Shown here: positions 25,542 through 37,901 of the stretch, in pieces | Position numbering within the stretch: the stretch's first letter is position 1 | Layout: the number at the start of each line of letters is the position of its first letter | NCBI GenBank assembly: GCA_002914805.1 | Contig: JXTB01000006.1 | Coordinates: 1,084,322-1,148,321 of the forward strand | Source: Parasponia andersonii | Lineage: Eukaryota; Streptophyta; Magnoliopsida; Rosales; Cannabaceae | Direction: 5' to 3' | DNA: 64,000 nt | Position numbers and translations under genes: made by a program | Notes under the pieces: generated by a model | Seen by the model: only the letters and a program-made list of their open reading frames with translations | Told to the model about the DNA's origin: nothing | Databases searched by the model: none

Positions 25542-28104
25542 CTTTTTTTTAATTTTTTGTTATTTTTTTTTTTTTTTTTTTTGTGGGTTTTTTTTTTTTT
25601 TTTTTTTTTTTTTTTGGGACGGTGATGCGAGTGTTTGGGGTGCTTATTGACCGTTAGATATGGCGGGGAGCTTGCTTTGTTTGATCGAACGGCAACTTTC
25701 TTCAAGGTAAAGAGTGGGACCCACAAAAGGGGAGAAGAAATTGTGTGGGTCTACTGCGGTACTACCCGGTGGGTCATTTCTCTGTGGGCCTGTGGTTATG
25801 CTTTGGGGCCGAAGGCCAACTCATGAGGATGCGAATTGTGAAGGTATTTACCAAAATCAAAATATCATTCTTTATTTCTTTTTTGCATCATGAAAAAATG
25901 TTGTAAATATGAAAATGTTTATCGACAAAAAAAAAAAATGCAAATTCACATTATTGCCTCCCTTTTAAATTAAATAAACCAATATATATTTGATATATAT
26001 GTCGCCTAGCTAATGTAGTTGGTAATTAATTGGTTCAAAATTAAGCCTAACCAATTGAAATAATTATCAGCAATTTTTTTTTGAATTAAATAATTATCAG
26101 CATTTCGTTGAATTCATGATGACAATGACTGGCTAAAGCAAGCAGTTTCCCTCTTAAATAATTTTGTATTGTGTTTGGCGGTTTCTTCTAGGGCTTGCAA
26201 ACTTTTTCTTTTCTTCCTTTTCTTTTCTTTTCTTTTTTCATTCAAATTCTTCAAATATCTATTGCCCAACACTTGGTAAACCCCGGATGACAACAATGTC
26301 TTTAGATATACATAAAGCAAAACATATCAAAAGTAATAAATAATAAATGACAATTAATTAAGTAAGGCACTCACTTTTCCTGGGAATGGGGCATCATCTC
26401 TTGCCAACTCATATGTATGGCTCATAATCAGCTACATATATTCATAGCAGCGTCGTTCGTTTTATTACTGTACGACCGAACCATGTACGTGCTGTTGTTG
26501 GTTTTTATTACTGTACTACTCATTGCATCAACTTTTTCCCCCCACCATACAACTCTATCCATGATTATATTTATACATATATTTCACCCCATATGCAAGG
26601 ACATATATATACACGCATACGTCAGTTTTTGTTTTACAAACTTATATGCATGCCATATATATGTAGTTAATCTTATCAGTAAAACCAAATAAAACAAATT
26701 ATATATAATAATATTAGGAAATATTAGATCAGCAACATTATATTTTTTCAGCACTTAAAATATGTTTATTTTATGTGTCATGATTGTATTTTTCGTCGGA
26801 AAGATTAACATAATTATTATTAAATACGAGTACTGCATGCACCCGTGCAACATTCTACCACGAGAGGCACAACTTTCCTCACAACAAGGCAGCAGACTGC
26901 CATTATAGCTGCAAAAAGTTAACGAATATTTTGGTTACTTCACAAATAAAAATTCACACTAAAAAAAAATAAAGTGGCGCCAATGTGGGTTTGCTGAATA
27001 TGCAGACAAGGACTGGAAAATATTATTATTTTATTATCCGTCACTATTAATAATTATATGTTTAAGGAAATTAAAACTAATTATCTTGAAAAAAATAATT
27101 TAACTTTAAATTTTAAGTGGCGCTTTAAAAAATGAGGGCAAAGAAAGACATATATTGAATATTACAGCACATGATATACTACACCAGTCCAGTTACTTCT
27201 TTTTTAACTTTCTTATTTTTTTTCTCTTTATTTTCGAAGCTATTTCTACGTATACATTGTAATTAAATTAAAGTGTAACATTTCTCGTTATAACTCCGAA
27301 TTTGGGAAACCCAGATTCTCTTATTGGATACATTATAGCGAGTAGTTGACATCATAAAAGGTTTGAAAACATAGGATTCCTTTTTTTATTTGGCCAAGTG
27401 AAGACAAGATATATAGGATCTACATTATCTCATATAGAGGACAAACATGCATGCATGTAAAATCATAATCTAACCAGTTACCAGCACTCAATCTGCGTCT
27501 CTGTGCGCAAGAAATACCTTATTGTAAAGTTTTTTTGTTATTGTTACACTAGTAAACAAATTCCCAAATAATTGTTTCGAGGGTTTTATAATGAAATTCT
27601 CCTTACTCCTTTTAATTTAATGATCATGCCAAAAACAAGAATATAGTATATAGTTGTTACTTGTTAAATTAGGTAAGTCATGTCCCACACAACTCATTTA
27701 TAAGACATAACTACACCATTTTCATGCATGTCATTAATTTATCCACATCATTGATTATATTTTTATTTTTTGAGTTAATGACTCATTTCATAGTTTTTTG
27801 GTTTTACGTCCATTAATTTAATTTTTATGATTTCACAGGTGCCCGTGCTCCCAAAAAAAAAAAATTAATAACCCTAGAGCCATCGCTAGAACAATTATAT
27901 ATGTAAAACCTAAAATAGTGCTTAACCCCTTCTTATTTTCAAAAATGATGTCAAATATATAATTATAATAATATTAATTAACATAAGCTAGCACAAGTAC
28001 TTCTCTATCTTATTATAAAAAAAAGTACTTCTATATCTAAATAATCTTCATACTGAAAAGATAGACATCATAGAATTTTGATCATCACGACCCTTATTCA
28101 TATC
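25409..28104. other. Divergent promoter region between the WD40 and oxygenase-like genes
   Basis: The two genes face away from each other, so both promoters must lie here. The left part holds a near-continuous T tract (25510-25615). The remainder is AT-rich with no recognised gene; the frame at 26417-26692 has no family resemblance and uses no clear start context. Confidence 0.5.
25510..25615. repeat. Long poly(dA:dT) tract upstream of the WD40 gene
   Basis: About 105 bp of almost pure T (A on the gene strand), broken by a few other bases, starting about 100 bp upstream of the ATG at 25408. Such tracts disfavour nucleosomes in promoters. It is also a typical place for assembly length errors. 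Confidence 0.85.
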
Positions 28105-29915
28105 ATGGCCTCCTCCACTCAAAAGCAACAGCTTACAGACTTTTACGGCGGCGCTACCTCAGCGCCGCCGCCGACTCCTTCGGCTCAACCCATCAACCTC
28201 CTGTCCAGCGTCGACGCCGCCGACGCCTTATCCCGGCTCCTCCACCGGCTCCCGCCGGCTCTCTCACTCTCGACTAGGCGCGCCGGCTCCTCTACCGCCA
28301 CGTCTCCTCCCCTGGTCTCGTTCCCGGACGAAGTTGGCTCAGCCAATAATATCAATCTACATGATCTCCTCTCTTCCTCATCCCAACTCGGCTTCTTCCA
28401 ACTCGCCAACCACTCCGTCCCAACCCAACTCGCCAACTCGGCCGAGTCGGAAGCGCTCTCTCTCTTCGACCTTCCCAGAGAGAAAAAGGAATCGTACTTC
28501 CCCAGAAACTGGCCCCTGGGATACGAAGCAGAGGATCGCGACGAAGAAGGAGACGGACTCGGCGAGTCGTTCTGTCTTGACTCGTCGTGTTCAGCTGAGT
28601 CGACCGAGTTGGAGCTGGCCTCGCTGCGCGAGTTGACTCGGGCTCTGGAGAAAGTCGGGTTGAGGATCTTCGGGTTGATTTCGGGGTCACTAGGGTTTGA
28701 GAATCCGCTTGAGAAGGATGACCCGGCCCGGTTTTGTACGCTGACGTGGATATCAGAGGATCAACCGGGGAAAAGAGCAATGACGTCGGGCAGGTTTTAC
28801 CCGTATATAGTCGGGTTACAGTATCAAATACGGAGCAGGAAGTACTCGATGCTGGCGGATTCGGGTTGGGTGTCGGTGCTGCCCCAGGTGGACTCTGTTT
28901 TGGTTACTATTGGCGACATTGCTCAAGTAAGTTTTAATTTAATTTCTAATTTACTTTTCAATCACCATTAGCACTTTCACTCGAATAAATATTACAAGTT
29001 ATTACCATAGACGGTAGTTCCACTTTTAATTCAATAAAGACATGTATATAGAGAATAAAAAAATCTCTTATTCCTGTTTCATTAGCTTCCCTATATTAAA
29101 TGTATACTGAATGAATAATTGATCTTTCCCCCAGTAAGTTGAACAAATTAATTATATAGACAGCAATTTATATTTCGGCTCCGGACTTATACAAGACTTG
29201 TCAAACACACAGCCGTAGTATTACTCACCGGAAAAAATAATAATAAAACTACACTTATATTTTATGATGTCTAGCACGACAATAGCGTGATTGTTTGTTA
29301 CTGGGTAATTATAGAGCAGGTGTTATCTCTAATTATTAAACTGGGTCTCAAGCTATCATTAGTCACCAACACATCATGCAGTGTTGAGCACGGTGTCCAC
29401 TTCATAACATAATTCTATATTTTAAGGAATCATCGAGGAAAATGCTTTGATTAATGTGACATTATGTAATTGGTTAGTAGTTAATATCTCACACAATAAG
29501 TCGTATCATTCAAGTCATAAATCTAGACAGAAAAATCGTGACAATGAATCGCGTATGTATATGTAAATAGGTATGGAGCAATGGAAAGTTGAAGAAAGTG
29601 AGAGAAAGAGCAGTTGGAAGTTCAGGGGAAGGCATGAACAACAATAAGAAGTCACGCTCCGTATCAATTTCGGTGTTAGTGACTCTTCCTCTAGATACTA
29701 GAGTTTCTCCCCTTGTGAAGATCCCCAAACAAACTACTATAAGTGAGGACGTTATTAAGAATAATAATGAAGAAGAAGAAGAAGAATTAGCTGATGACGA
29801 AGAAGAAGAAAAGAGGATGTTCAACTCTTTCTCTTTCGAAGATTATGCGTGGAGAGTCTACCATGAGCGCCTCAACTTCAAAGATCCTCTTGATCGGTAC
29901 CGAATAATCACTTAA
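28105..29915 (+). CDS. 2OG-Fe(II) oxygenase-like protein lacking iron ligands
   Basis: Two exons, 28105-28926 and 29571-29915 (donor GTAAGT; acceptor AG before GTATGGAGC), encode 388 residues. The fold is that of plant DOXC-type dioxygenases: an N-terminal part with GFFQLANHSVP and LFDLPREKKESYF, then a C-terminal part with GWVSVLPQVDSVLVTIGDIAQVWSNGKLKKVRERAV. The usual metal-binding HxD is absent from SGRFYPYIVGLQYQ, and the distal His is replaced in KVRERAV. The 2OG-binding RxS is not in standard form (RSVSIS). An acidic stretch, EEEEEELADDEEEE, lies near the C-terminus. Exon 1 is far more GC-rich than its surroundings. The nearest known relatives are gibberellin-oxidase-like proteins, but gibberellin oxidation cannot be claimed. 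I take the ATG at 28105 (MASSTQKQQL); the open frame continues upstream without another ATG. Confidence 0.88.
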
Positions 29916-30586
29916 TTAGCTATAATATCTAATTTCAACTTGTTTTCTTTTATCGGCAGAGGATGATGTGATTCTGGTTCTTGATTTTTTTTTTTTTTTT
30001 TTTCAGTAGATTGATTATTCGTGTGCTAGCTTTTTTATTTTTAATGTAGTTGAGGTGGAAATTATTACACAATTGATTGTGTTTTTAAGTTGTGTTCTTT
30101 CTAAATAGAGGCATGTACTATTTGTTGTCATTATTTCTCCTATAATGCATTACTTTTGGAGCTTAAGATCGGTACGAGTTGCACATTTTAATTATTGTAA
30201 TTTCTATATATGGGAGCCGTTTTTACATAATGAACATCTTTTTGGTTCATTTTATTTAGACCCCCTTTCTAGGCTTGCACACAACAAACATTTTGAATCA
30301 ACCAATATATACAAGGAAATAACTAATGGGTAACCCTTATGATATGAGCGAAAAGGATCATCATGCCCTGCTGTTAACATATAAAACCAGATAATATTGA
30401 CTGAGATTTAATAAAAGGAAGAAGGATGAAATTAAGCTTTTAAAGCACTTTTGAGACTCTCAGGTCATCCACAAAGCAGATCATGAGAGTTTTATTTAGA
30501 ACAATGCTAGAGTACTGTATAGCTTTGGTTGGGGTTTTCATACAGGCTTCAGGTTGCCGACGGCAAAAAAATAATAATAATCTTCG

Positions 30587-31798
30587 GTGGACGACAATTT
30601 CTTGAGAAAACGACAACATGTAAATCACACAATTTTTCTTGAACAACAACGTCCTCTCATAAAAACGCAATCTTAATTCCCTCAAAACTAAAACAAAAAA
30701 TAGACAATGTTAAGATAGAGTCGACAACACATATGACCAGCGACAGTGTCTTTTATACAGTAGAGATGAGACATTGATTCACAAGGAAAAGGTCTCTTAA
30801 TTGAATCAAAACGACAGAATATTTTCTAAAACACTTGATCTATGGAATGTCAATAGTATGGATAACGGCAACATTCTCATAAACGACAGATTTTGAAACC
30901 GAAACATCTGTTATAATTCTTTTTTTTTTTTTTAAAGCAAAAATATCTGTTATAAGTCTAAACGAGCATATTACCCGAAAACGAAAAAAGAGTTACAAAC
31001 GACATCTATATATCAAATACGACACCAATTATGAAAACGACAATAAATATAAGAAACGACTTCTTTTTTCCTCTCCCCAGATCACGATTGTCTCGTTAAG
31101 TTAAAAATGAAGGTACTAAGAAGGAAACAACAACAAAAATTAAAAGGGATAATTTTACTAAAGCCCCCTGAGTTATAATCATTTTGCATTTTGACCTCTA
31201 AATGTTCAACTTATGGATCATGCTACCAAACTTTGTTTTTAATTATGTCGTTGGCCCTCTTTGTCAAAATATCATCAAATTTAGAAGACACGATAATCAA
31301 TTCATGAATATTAAAATATTTAGATCAATTCAAGGGTGAAAGTAATATAAAAAGCATAAAGACCATACCATAATTGAGGGATTATTAATGAAATTACCCG
31401 TTTTTTATAATGTTAAAAAAAACCTAATATAATTATAAATATTTTGTTTTAGCATAATTCCTCTAGAGCATTTCTATTGGGTAAAGAAAGTATTCAGTTT
31501 TTTCAAGCAAACAAATAAAGTTCAACAAAGAAATAAAAACAAGTACTGAGTTCAATAACTCCAAATTATGGTCTTTTCACAATTTTGGCACATGAATTTT
31601 TAATTTATTTTTTCATTATTTATGAATTGATCAACATCCTTTACATTTGGCAGTGCTTGAATGGAAGGGCTATGGTGCAAGTGCAACATACTATTTAATC
31701 TAGAAATCCAGAAAGAGATGGTAAAATGACTATAATTCAGGCGCCAGAGTACAAAACAACGTAGTTTACACAAACGACAATGTCTGTCGTAAACGACA
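30587..31798 (+). repeat. Cluster of AAACGACA-type motifs
   Basis: About a dozen copies of ACGACA or CGACA, mostly preceded by A runs, occur near 30591, 30609, 30722, 30741, 30811, 30883, 30998, 31019, 31036, 31055, 31774 and 31793, nearly all in the same orientation. One palindrome, TGTCGTAAACGACA, lies at 31785-31798. Repeated short motifs like this resemble transposase-binding subterminal repeats of CACTA or Mutator elements, but I found no convincing terminal repeats, so the element assignment is inference. Confidence 0.45.
31146..31399. mobile_element. MITE-like repeat with GGG-TAATTT ends
   Basis: The left end reads GGGATAATTTTACTAAAG, and the right end on the other strand reads GGGTAATTTCATTAATAA, an imperfect inverted repeat. 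The interior (CCCCCTGAGTTATAATCATT) has the look of a common dispersed plant repeat. No clear target duplication was found. Confidence 0.5.
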
Positions 31799-32044
31799 TA
31801 ATCAATACTTGTCACTGGGCCAGTGGCCAGGACCGGCCCAGCACAGTTCAGGGCTGGATCAGTCAATTTGAGATTTGATAAGTCCAGTTGCATCATCTTC
31901 CTCGTTTATGGATTTACTGTGATCTCTGACCGATAGATGTAAGGGGTTTCTAACCTTTAACCCGCAAAAACAAAAAAGAATACGGTGGGTTAACTTTTTT
32001 TTTTTTTTCCTACAGCTTTTAAACTGCCGAATTTTGGATCATAG

Positions 32045-32480
32045 TTTGCAAAATAGTTATTTTTAAACAATAATCATTTTTCATATTAAGTATATCAAAT
32101 AAATCAATATATTTTAATATACTTTTTTAAAAATGTTAAAAAAGGATATCAAAATATATTTAGTTTGCAAAAAATAAATCAATATATTTTGATATACTTA
32201 ATATGAAAATTATTTAAAAATGGTCATTTTTCATATTAAGAATATCAAAATATATTGATTTATTCTTTGAAATTTGATTTATTTTATTAAAAAAAAAACT
32301 GATTTACTTTTTCAAAAATTGATATACGATTTACTTTATTTAGTATATTAAAATATATTGATTTATTCTTTAAAATTGATTAATTTTTTAAAAATTAATT
32401 TATTTTTTAAAAACTTGATTTATTTTATAAAAAATATATCAATTAAAAAAGGCTATTTATCAAAATAAAATTATAAAACG
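32045..32480. repeat. AT-rich foldback repeats
   Basis: The word TTCATATTAAGTATATCAAA at about 32080 reappears in inverted orientation near 32190-32210 and again in direct orientation near 32236, with flanking matches such as AATCAATATATTTT. This is a nested inverted repeat, probably a decayed MITE. Confidence 0.45.
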
Positions 32481-32639
32481 GTCATTTATTAAATAAGTAT
32501 AAAAAAAAACTATTTTTTAGATTGATCTTAAAAAATATCATTTCTTATAAATACTTTTTTTATCTAATTCCTATACTGAGCTTTTTTAAAAAAATGCCAC
32601 TTTCTAAAATTTTTTCAGAAAATATCGTTTTTAAAAATT

Positions 32640-32770
32640 GTTACTAGTTACCACTTTTTAAAAATTAGTTACTGATTACTAGTTATCAATTATCAGTTAT
32701 AAATATCTTTAGTTACTAGTTAACAGTGCTCGAAAATTAGTTATTGGTTACTAGATATTATTTTAAGAAA
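32640..32770. repeat. Short TTACTAGTTA-type repeats
   Basis: Variants of TTACTAGTTA and TTAGTTACTG recur several times over about 120 bp. Nothing else is recognisable. Confidence 0.4.
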
Positions 32771-35500
32771 TAACATTTTTCTAAAATTTTGTAAAAAAAA
32801 TGGCATTCTTTTAAAAAGAATGCAGGACCGAGTCTAGAAAAACTGAGCTCGAAGGGTGTTTTTCTTTTTCCGAAGAGGTGTTTTCTTGTTCTTTTTTTTT
32901 TTTTGAAAGGGAAATTGAAGGTTTTTAAACTATACAGATAATTGAAAAGGCCACTCTATTAAACTCATTGAACTACTAAAGTATATCATTACCTACTCAC
33001 TAACCCGTTTCAACCATTTTATAAGAAGCATCAACAACTTTAATCGGCTTCTTCCTAATGTTTGCACCAGCTCTAATTATTTATTCAATTTGGGTGGTGG
33101 CTCTTAAATATTAATCTATATTGTCTTTCTTCTATTTGAATTCTTAAAGGATTAAGATACAAATTAACCATTTTTCTGAAATTTGTTGGTTATCGATTTA
33201 GTCGTGGACTATTATAATTTTGGTTTAATTCAAAAGAGCTCTATTTCCTTTGTGCCTTTTGTATGATAATATTGAAGTGAGAAAAATGAAGAAGGGAAAA
33301 AAAGAATTCTTTTTTCTTTGCTAACACAAGTTTTCTCAAAAGGGTCATTATATATATATAGGTAGCTATCTGACAAAGATAATGACATGAGCTGTAAATA
33401 TCTTAGTCACAAGTGATTTTGCAGGGCTTTAGTATAGTTTCCTTAGCTTGGAAAAAAAGCGAAGTTTCGCCCATCAAACCGGCACCCGAAAAGGAGGTGA
33501 AGTGAGAATAAGTACATATAAGGATATGATTGTTGGTGTATTGGGTACACGATAGGATAAAGGGATTCCTTGGTCTTTACTTTTCTCAAACATAAAGTTA
33601 ATAATGATTCGAATTTGTTGTGGATCTAAAACTTAACGAAACCATTAATATTAAGATCCTTAATGATGCATCAATTTGCGCTTGGGGAAGAAGAAGTTGG
33701 GGACACAGAAAGTTCACTTGAGTTCTTTGTTTTCGGATTTTCGATCTTTATAGCAAATTATTATGAATTTAGACTAACTTAAAAAACTTTGACATGCATA
33801 TTGTGATAAGCCTTGTCATTATTGTCTCTAAAAGCAACATAAACATATATACATATATACATATATATGGGCATATATATTTAGCTAAGAAAAAAACATA
33901 TAAATATATGTGTATATAAGGACACATGCAAATTTGCATATAAACATGCCAAAAATGATAAATGGACACAATAGAAAGCGTTGAGGAAAGGAATAAGAGC
34001 TTGAGATCCCATTCTACAATAATGATTCTCTCGCTTATCCTTCCATACGGAAAATAAATTGGTCATCAGCCACTTTTCTATTTAGGGGACATCAGCTACT
34101 GATTAAAACAATATTTGAATGTCAAAAGAGAGTTACGTACGAATATAAAATTATAAATTAGGTTTATCATATTACATATTATATGTGGGAGTTGGTGATC
34201 TATCAAAGTTTTATAACAAATAAAAGTTTCTTCTAAATTACACTTGGATTTTTTTTTTTTTGGGAGGGAGAAATTACCCTTGGATTTGATAACACTTTTA
34301 TAGACAAAGATTACCCTTGCTAATACTCCTCGTTTAAGAATTTTTTATCTTTGAAAAAAAAAAAGAAGGAAAATCAATATTCGTAATTTTTAACATTTAT
34401 TAGGCAGGAAATACAAGTTCACAACTAAAAGGAAGAGCATATGTTGAATACATTCGCAAGAGATCAAATGAAGCGTATTATATTAATAGGTGGGCTATTA
34501 TTACTATTATTAACCTTGTTTATTAATCGAATGCGACAGTTTTGTGAAATAATCAAATGCTTAATTTGTAGGTTTCCTTCAAATCATATTAAACTAATGT
34601 TTTTCCAATAGACTCAGGTGATAATTTGATAATATTATATTCGTGACATTTTTTTAGACAAAACCTCGTTCCGTACCTCAAACTCTTAAAGAATATACCT
34701 ATGAAAAATCAGTCCAAGAGGATATTCATAAAATTCAATCTCCAACATCACAACACATTTCATGACATTGTTCTCTGATAACTGATCAACTAGAAAGAAT
34801 TTAAGAAATGGAGTTAACTCCATGTCGTTTTGATTAAAAGTATAGGGACCCTTTTACTCGAGTACCAGATTAATTTGATTGAAACACAAGAACCACCAAG
34901 ATTGCTGACCAACTGTTCCCTTTGACCTGATTGACTTTGACCCTTTTCTCCCAAAAAAAAAAAGAGAATAAATAAAAAATTAAACAAATAAATAAATAAA
35001 AGTGATAAGTCGTTTAGGGCCTTTAGGCTTTCTTATAACAGGGCGATTGTATTTGGCTTCTCCGTCCAAATTTTTATGTAGACAATAACCAACTGCCTGC
35101 CACAGAGGCCCGTAAGGCCATAACCCTCACCATGTCAGTTGTCACCCACAGATAAACTTCCCCAAGCTTTGAAATCACTATTATACATATATACAATATG
35201 AAAGAAGCAGTTAGCAATGGATTATGGAATATAAAAGAAAAATATGTTAAAAAAAAAAAAAAGAGAGAAAGAAGAAAAGAGGAAAAACAAATTGAGAAAG
35301 ACAAGTCTCCCTCCACCAAATGCCAAAACCAATTCTTGAAGAAAAAACCATTTCACCAAACGCCCGATTAAACAAAACCAAAACCAAATACTAATTCGGT
35401 AAGTCTCTCTCTTAAACTTTGATGTGTGTCGTTTGTTCAATTTCATCTCTCTATATTTTCCTATCTCTTTTCTCACTCTCACCATCTCTCACTCCAGATT

Positions 35501-35505
<5 letters not shown>

Positions 35506-35533
<28 letters not shown>
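35506..35533 (+). repeat. (CT)n tract in the ESK1/TBL29 5' leader
   Basis: A CT run of about 28 bp ends five bases before the start codon at 35538. CT-rich leaders are common in plants; a regulatory role is possible but unproven. Confidence 0.8.
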
Positions 35534-35536
<3 letters not shown>

Positions 35537-35537
35537 C

Positions 35538-37869
35538 ATGCAGCCACCTAGGCGAAAAACCCCTCTGTTCTCCTCCGAGACAGGGGCGATGAAGGGTCGT
35601 AAGAACAACAACCTCTCCATCTTCGTGGTCGTTTTCTCCATTTTCCTATTCGGAGTTTTCATGTACAACGAGGACGTCAAGTCCCTGGCCGAGTTCCCAT
35701 TCTCTAGGCCCAAAGCTCAAGAAATCCAAGAACAAGTCCCCAAGCAGAGCAAGCCAGTCCAAGAACCCAAGCGACGAATCGACGACGAGAACAGAGTGAT
35801 GGTCACTACCCGAACTTCGCTCGGGGAAAGCCGAGCTGAGGATCCTGAGGAAACCCAAGAAGGGATTAAGCTGGAGGAACCCATTAAAGAAGAGGAGCAG
35901 AAGATTGAATTGCCCGTAGAAGCAGTAGTCGTAGTAGAAGAAGAGCAAGAGAACGACGATAATGAAGATGTCGTTTTTCCCCCGGAGGATTGCGATCTGT
36001 ACACAGGGGAATGGGTTTATGATAACTCTACGCACCCGTTGTATAAGGAAGACGAATGCGAGTTTCTCACAGCTCAAGTGACTTGTATGAGAAATGGGAG
36101 AAAGGACTCTATGTACCAGGGTTGGAGATGGCAGCCCAGAGATTGCTCTTTGCCAAAGTAAGTGGATTATTTTTTCTGGGTTTTTTTGTTTTAATGCTGA
36201 AATTTATTTATTTAATTATTATTATTAATTCTGAAGGTTCAAAGCAAGACTATTGCTAGAGAAATTGAGGAACAAGAGGCTCATGTTTGTTGGGGACTCA
36301 CTAAATAGGAACCAATGGGAATCAATGGTGTGCTTGGCTCAATCTGTGATTCCTCCTGGAAGAAAGAGCTTGAACAAGTCTGGCTCTCTCAATATTTTCA
36401 GAATCGAGGTACCTCTCTCTCTCTCTCTCTCTCTCTTCTTTGGGGTCAGTAAATGTAAATTAGGGGAAAAAAATCTTTTAGAATCTTTTTTATTTTGGAT
36501 CTTGATGATTAATCATCATTAAGAACAAGACACATGTGTATAATTACAGAAGTGTAGTACTAATTAAAGATAAAGCACTGTCTTTGTGAAAACGAGAAGT
36601 CAACTAAACATTTTTTTTCCTTATTTTTAATCTAATTGATACAGCAAATTAAAAATACGAAGTGGATTGATAACTTTAACCTTTTTTATATGCAGCAATG
36701 AGAGTTTTTAATGCTTCTTCTATTAATGTTCTACTAAAAAAAATGTTATATTATTATATACTTCCAACTATTTTTAACCCTAGCATTCTTAATTTAGAAA
36801 GTCGAAGGCAATGTTTAGTACGTAGAATAAAATAGAATGGAATTAAAATAATAATATAAATTTTATTTTATTATTTAGTTGAAAATTAAAATAATTAATA
36901 GAATAAAAATTATTAATACAATAGATTGGAATAAGTGTTGTATTAATTATAATATTTTTTTAAAAAAAAATTATAGATTTTTTAATTATTAAAATTTAGT
37001 GGATAAAAAGTTATTATTTCAACTTAAAAAGTTCATTATTTTATATAATTAATTAATAATATCATAATAAAATAAATTGTGAAAATTTATTTCAACTTTG
37101 GTAATTATTACTGTTATGATTTTAAAAAATATAAATTACTTTTAAATGTGTGAGTAACTTAATTTTAAAAAAAGTAATAAAAATATAATTACATATAGAA
37201 AATCTGGAAAATTGTATTTATATACGTGCAAAATGAGAAATAATGAATATTATTATTATTAAAATTCTTAAATGCATATAAGAAAATTTATATTTTATGG
37301 GGAAAAAGAGAAATAATATCAATTTAATTATGACTTAAGAAATAGAATGGAAATTCCTATAAGAAACAATGGAAATAAAAGTACACCAATTGATAGAAAT
37401 AAATTTTCATTAGAATGAAAATTCTAATTTCATTTTTTCAACCAAATGGTAGAATGAATTGTTTAGTGTAACGGTCATTCCATTCCAACACTCCTTACAC
37501 TCAACGAAACACCCCAAGTTCAATCACCCATGGCTTATTTCCTTTCTCTTTTTTTTTTGAGTGTATTATTTTTAAAATTTTGTGGTTAACGCTTTTAACA
37601 AAGTATTATTGCACAAGCATGGGGCAGCAGGCAGCATTCTTTATGACCACTCCAAAAGATGGGACCTTTGCTTTAAGAGTCGGCTATTGATTTTTTTTTT
37701 TTTTTTGGGTGGCTCTAGGACTATAATGCCACAGTGGAGTTTTACTGGGCCCCATTTTTGGTGGAGTCAAATTCAGACGATCCAAATATGCACAGCATAT
37801 TAAATCGCATAATAATGCCTGAATCCATTGACAAGCATGGTGTCAGTTGGAAGGGTGTGGATTACCTTG

Positions 37870-37901
<32 letters not shown>

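Larger units (their letters stand above)
29916..35505. other. Intergenic region with MITE-like repeats and a motif cluster
   Basis: About 5.6 kb without a gene. Separate entries describe the AAACGACA cluster, a GGGATAATTT-ended repeat and an AT-rich foldback. The stretch from 33000 to 35500 is plain AT-rich sequence, presumably including the promoter of the acetyltransferase gene on its right. Confidence 0.5.

Noticed and set aside
25439-25726. Lys-rich 95-codon open frame on the minus strand
   Set aside because: It is the translation of the A homopolymer upstream of the WD40 gene; no family resemblance or splice link to that gene is seen.
26417-26692. 91-codon hydrophobic frame in the divergent promoter region
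   Set aside because: It is AT-rich, lies within a promoter interval, and has no recognisable family.
28078-28104. Upstream extension of the oxygenase-like frame
   Set aside because: The extension begins at a TTG, not an ATG; the first ATG at 28105 gives the family-like MASST start.
28185-28780. Ser/Arg-rich antisense frames over the oxygenase-like exon
   Set aside because: These are shadows produced by the GC-rich, stop-poor composition of the exon on the opposite strand.
35489-36077. Antisense frames over ESK1 exon 1
   Set aside because: They are shadows of the acidic Glu-rich stem coding sequence, with no independent features.
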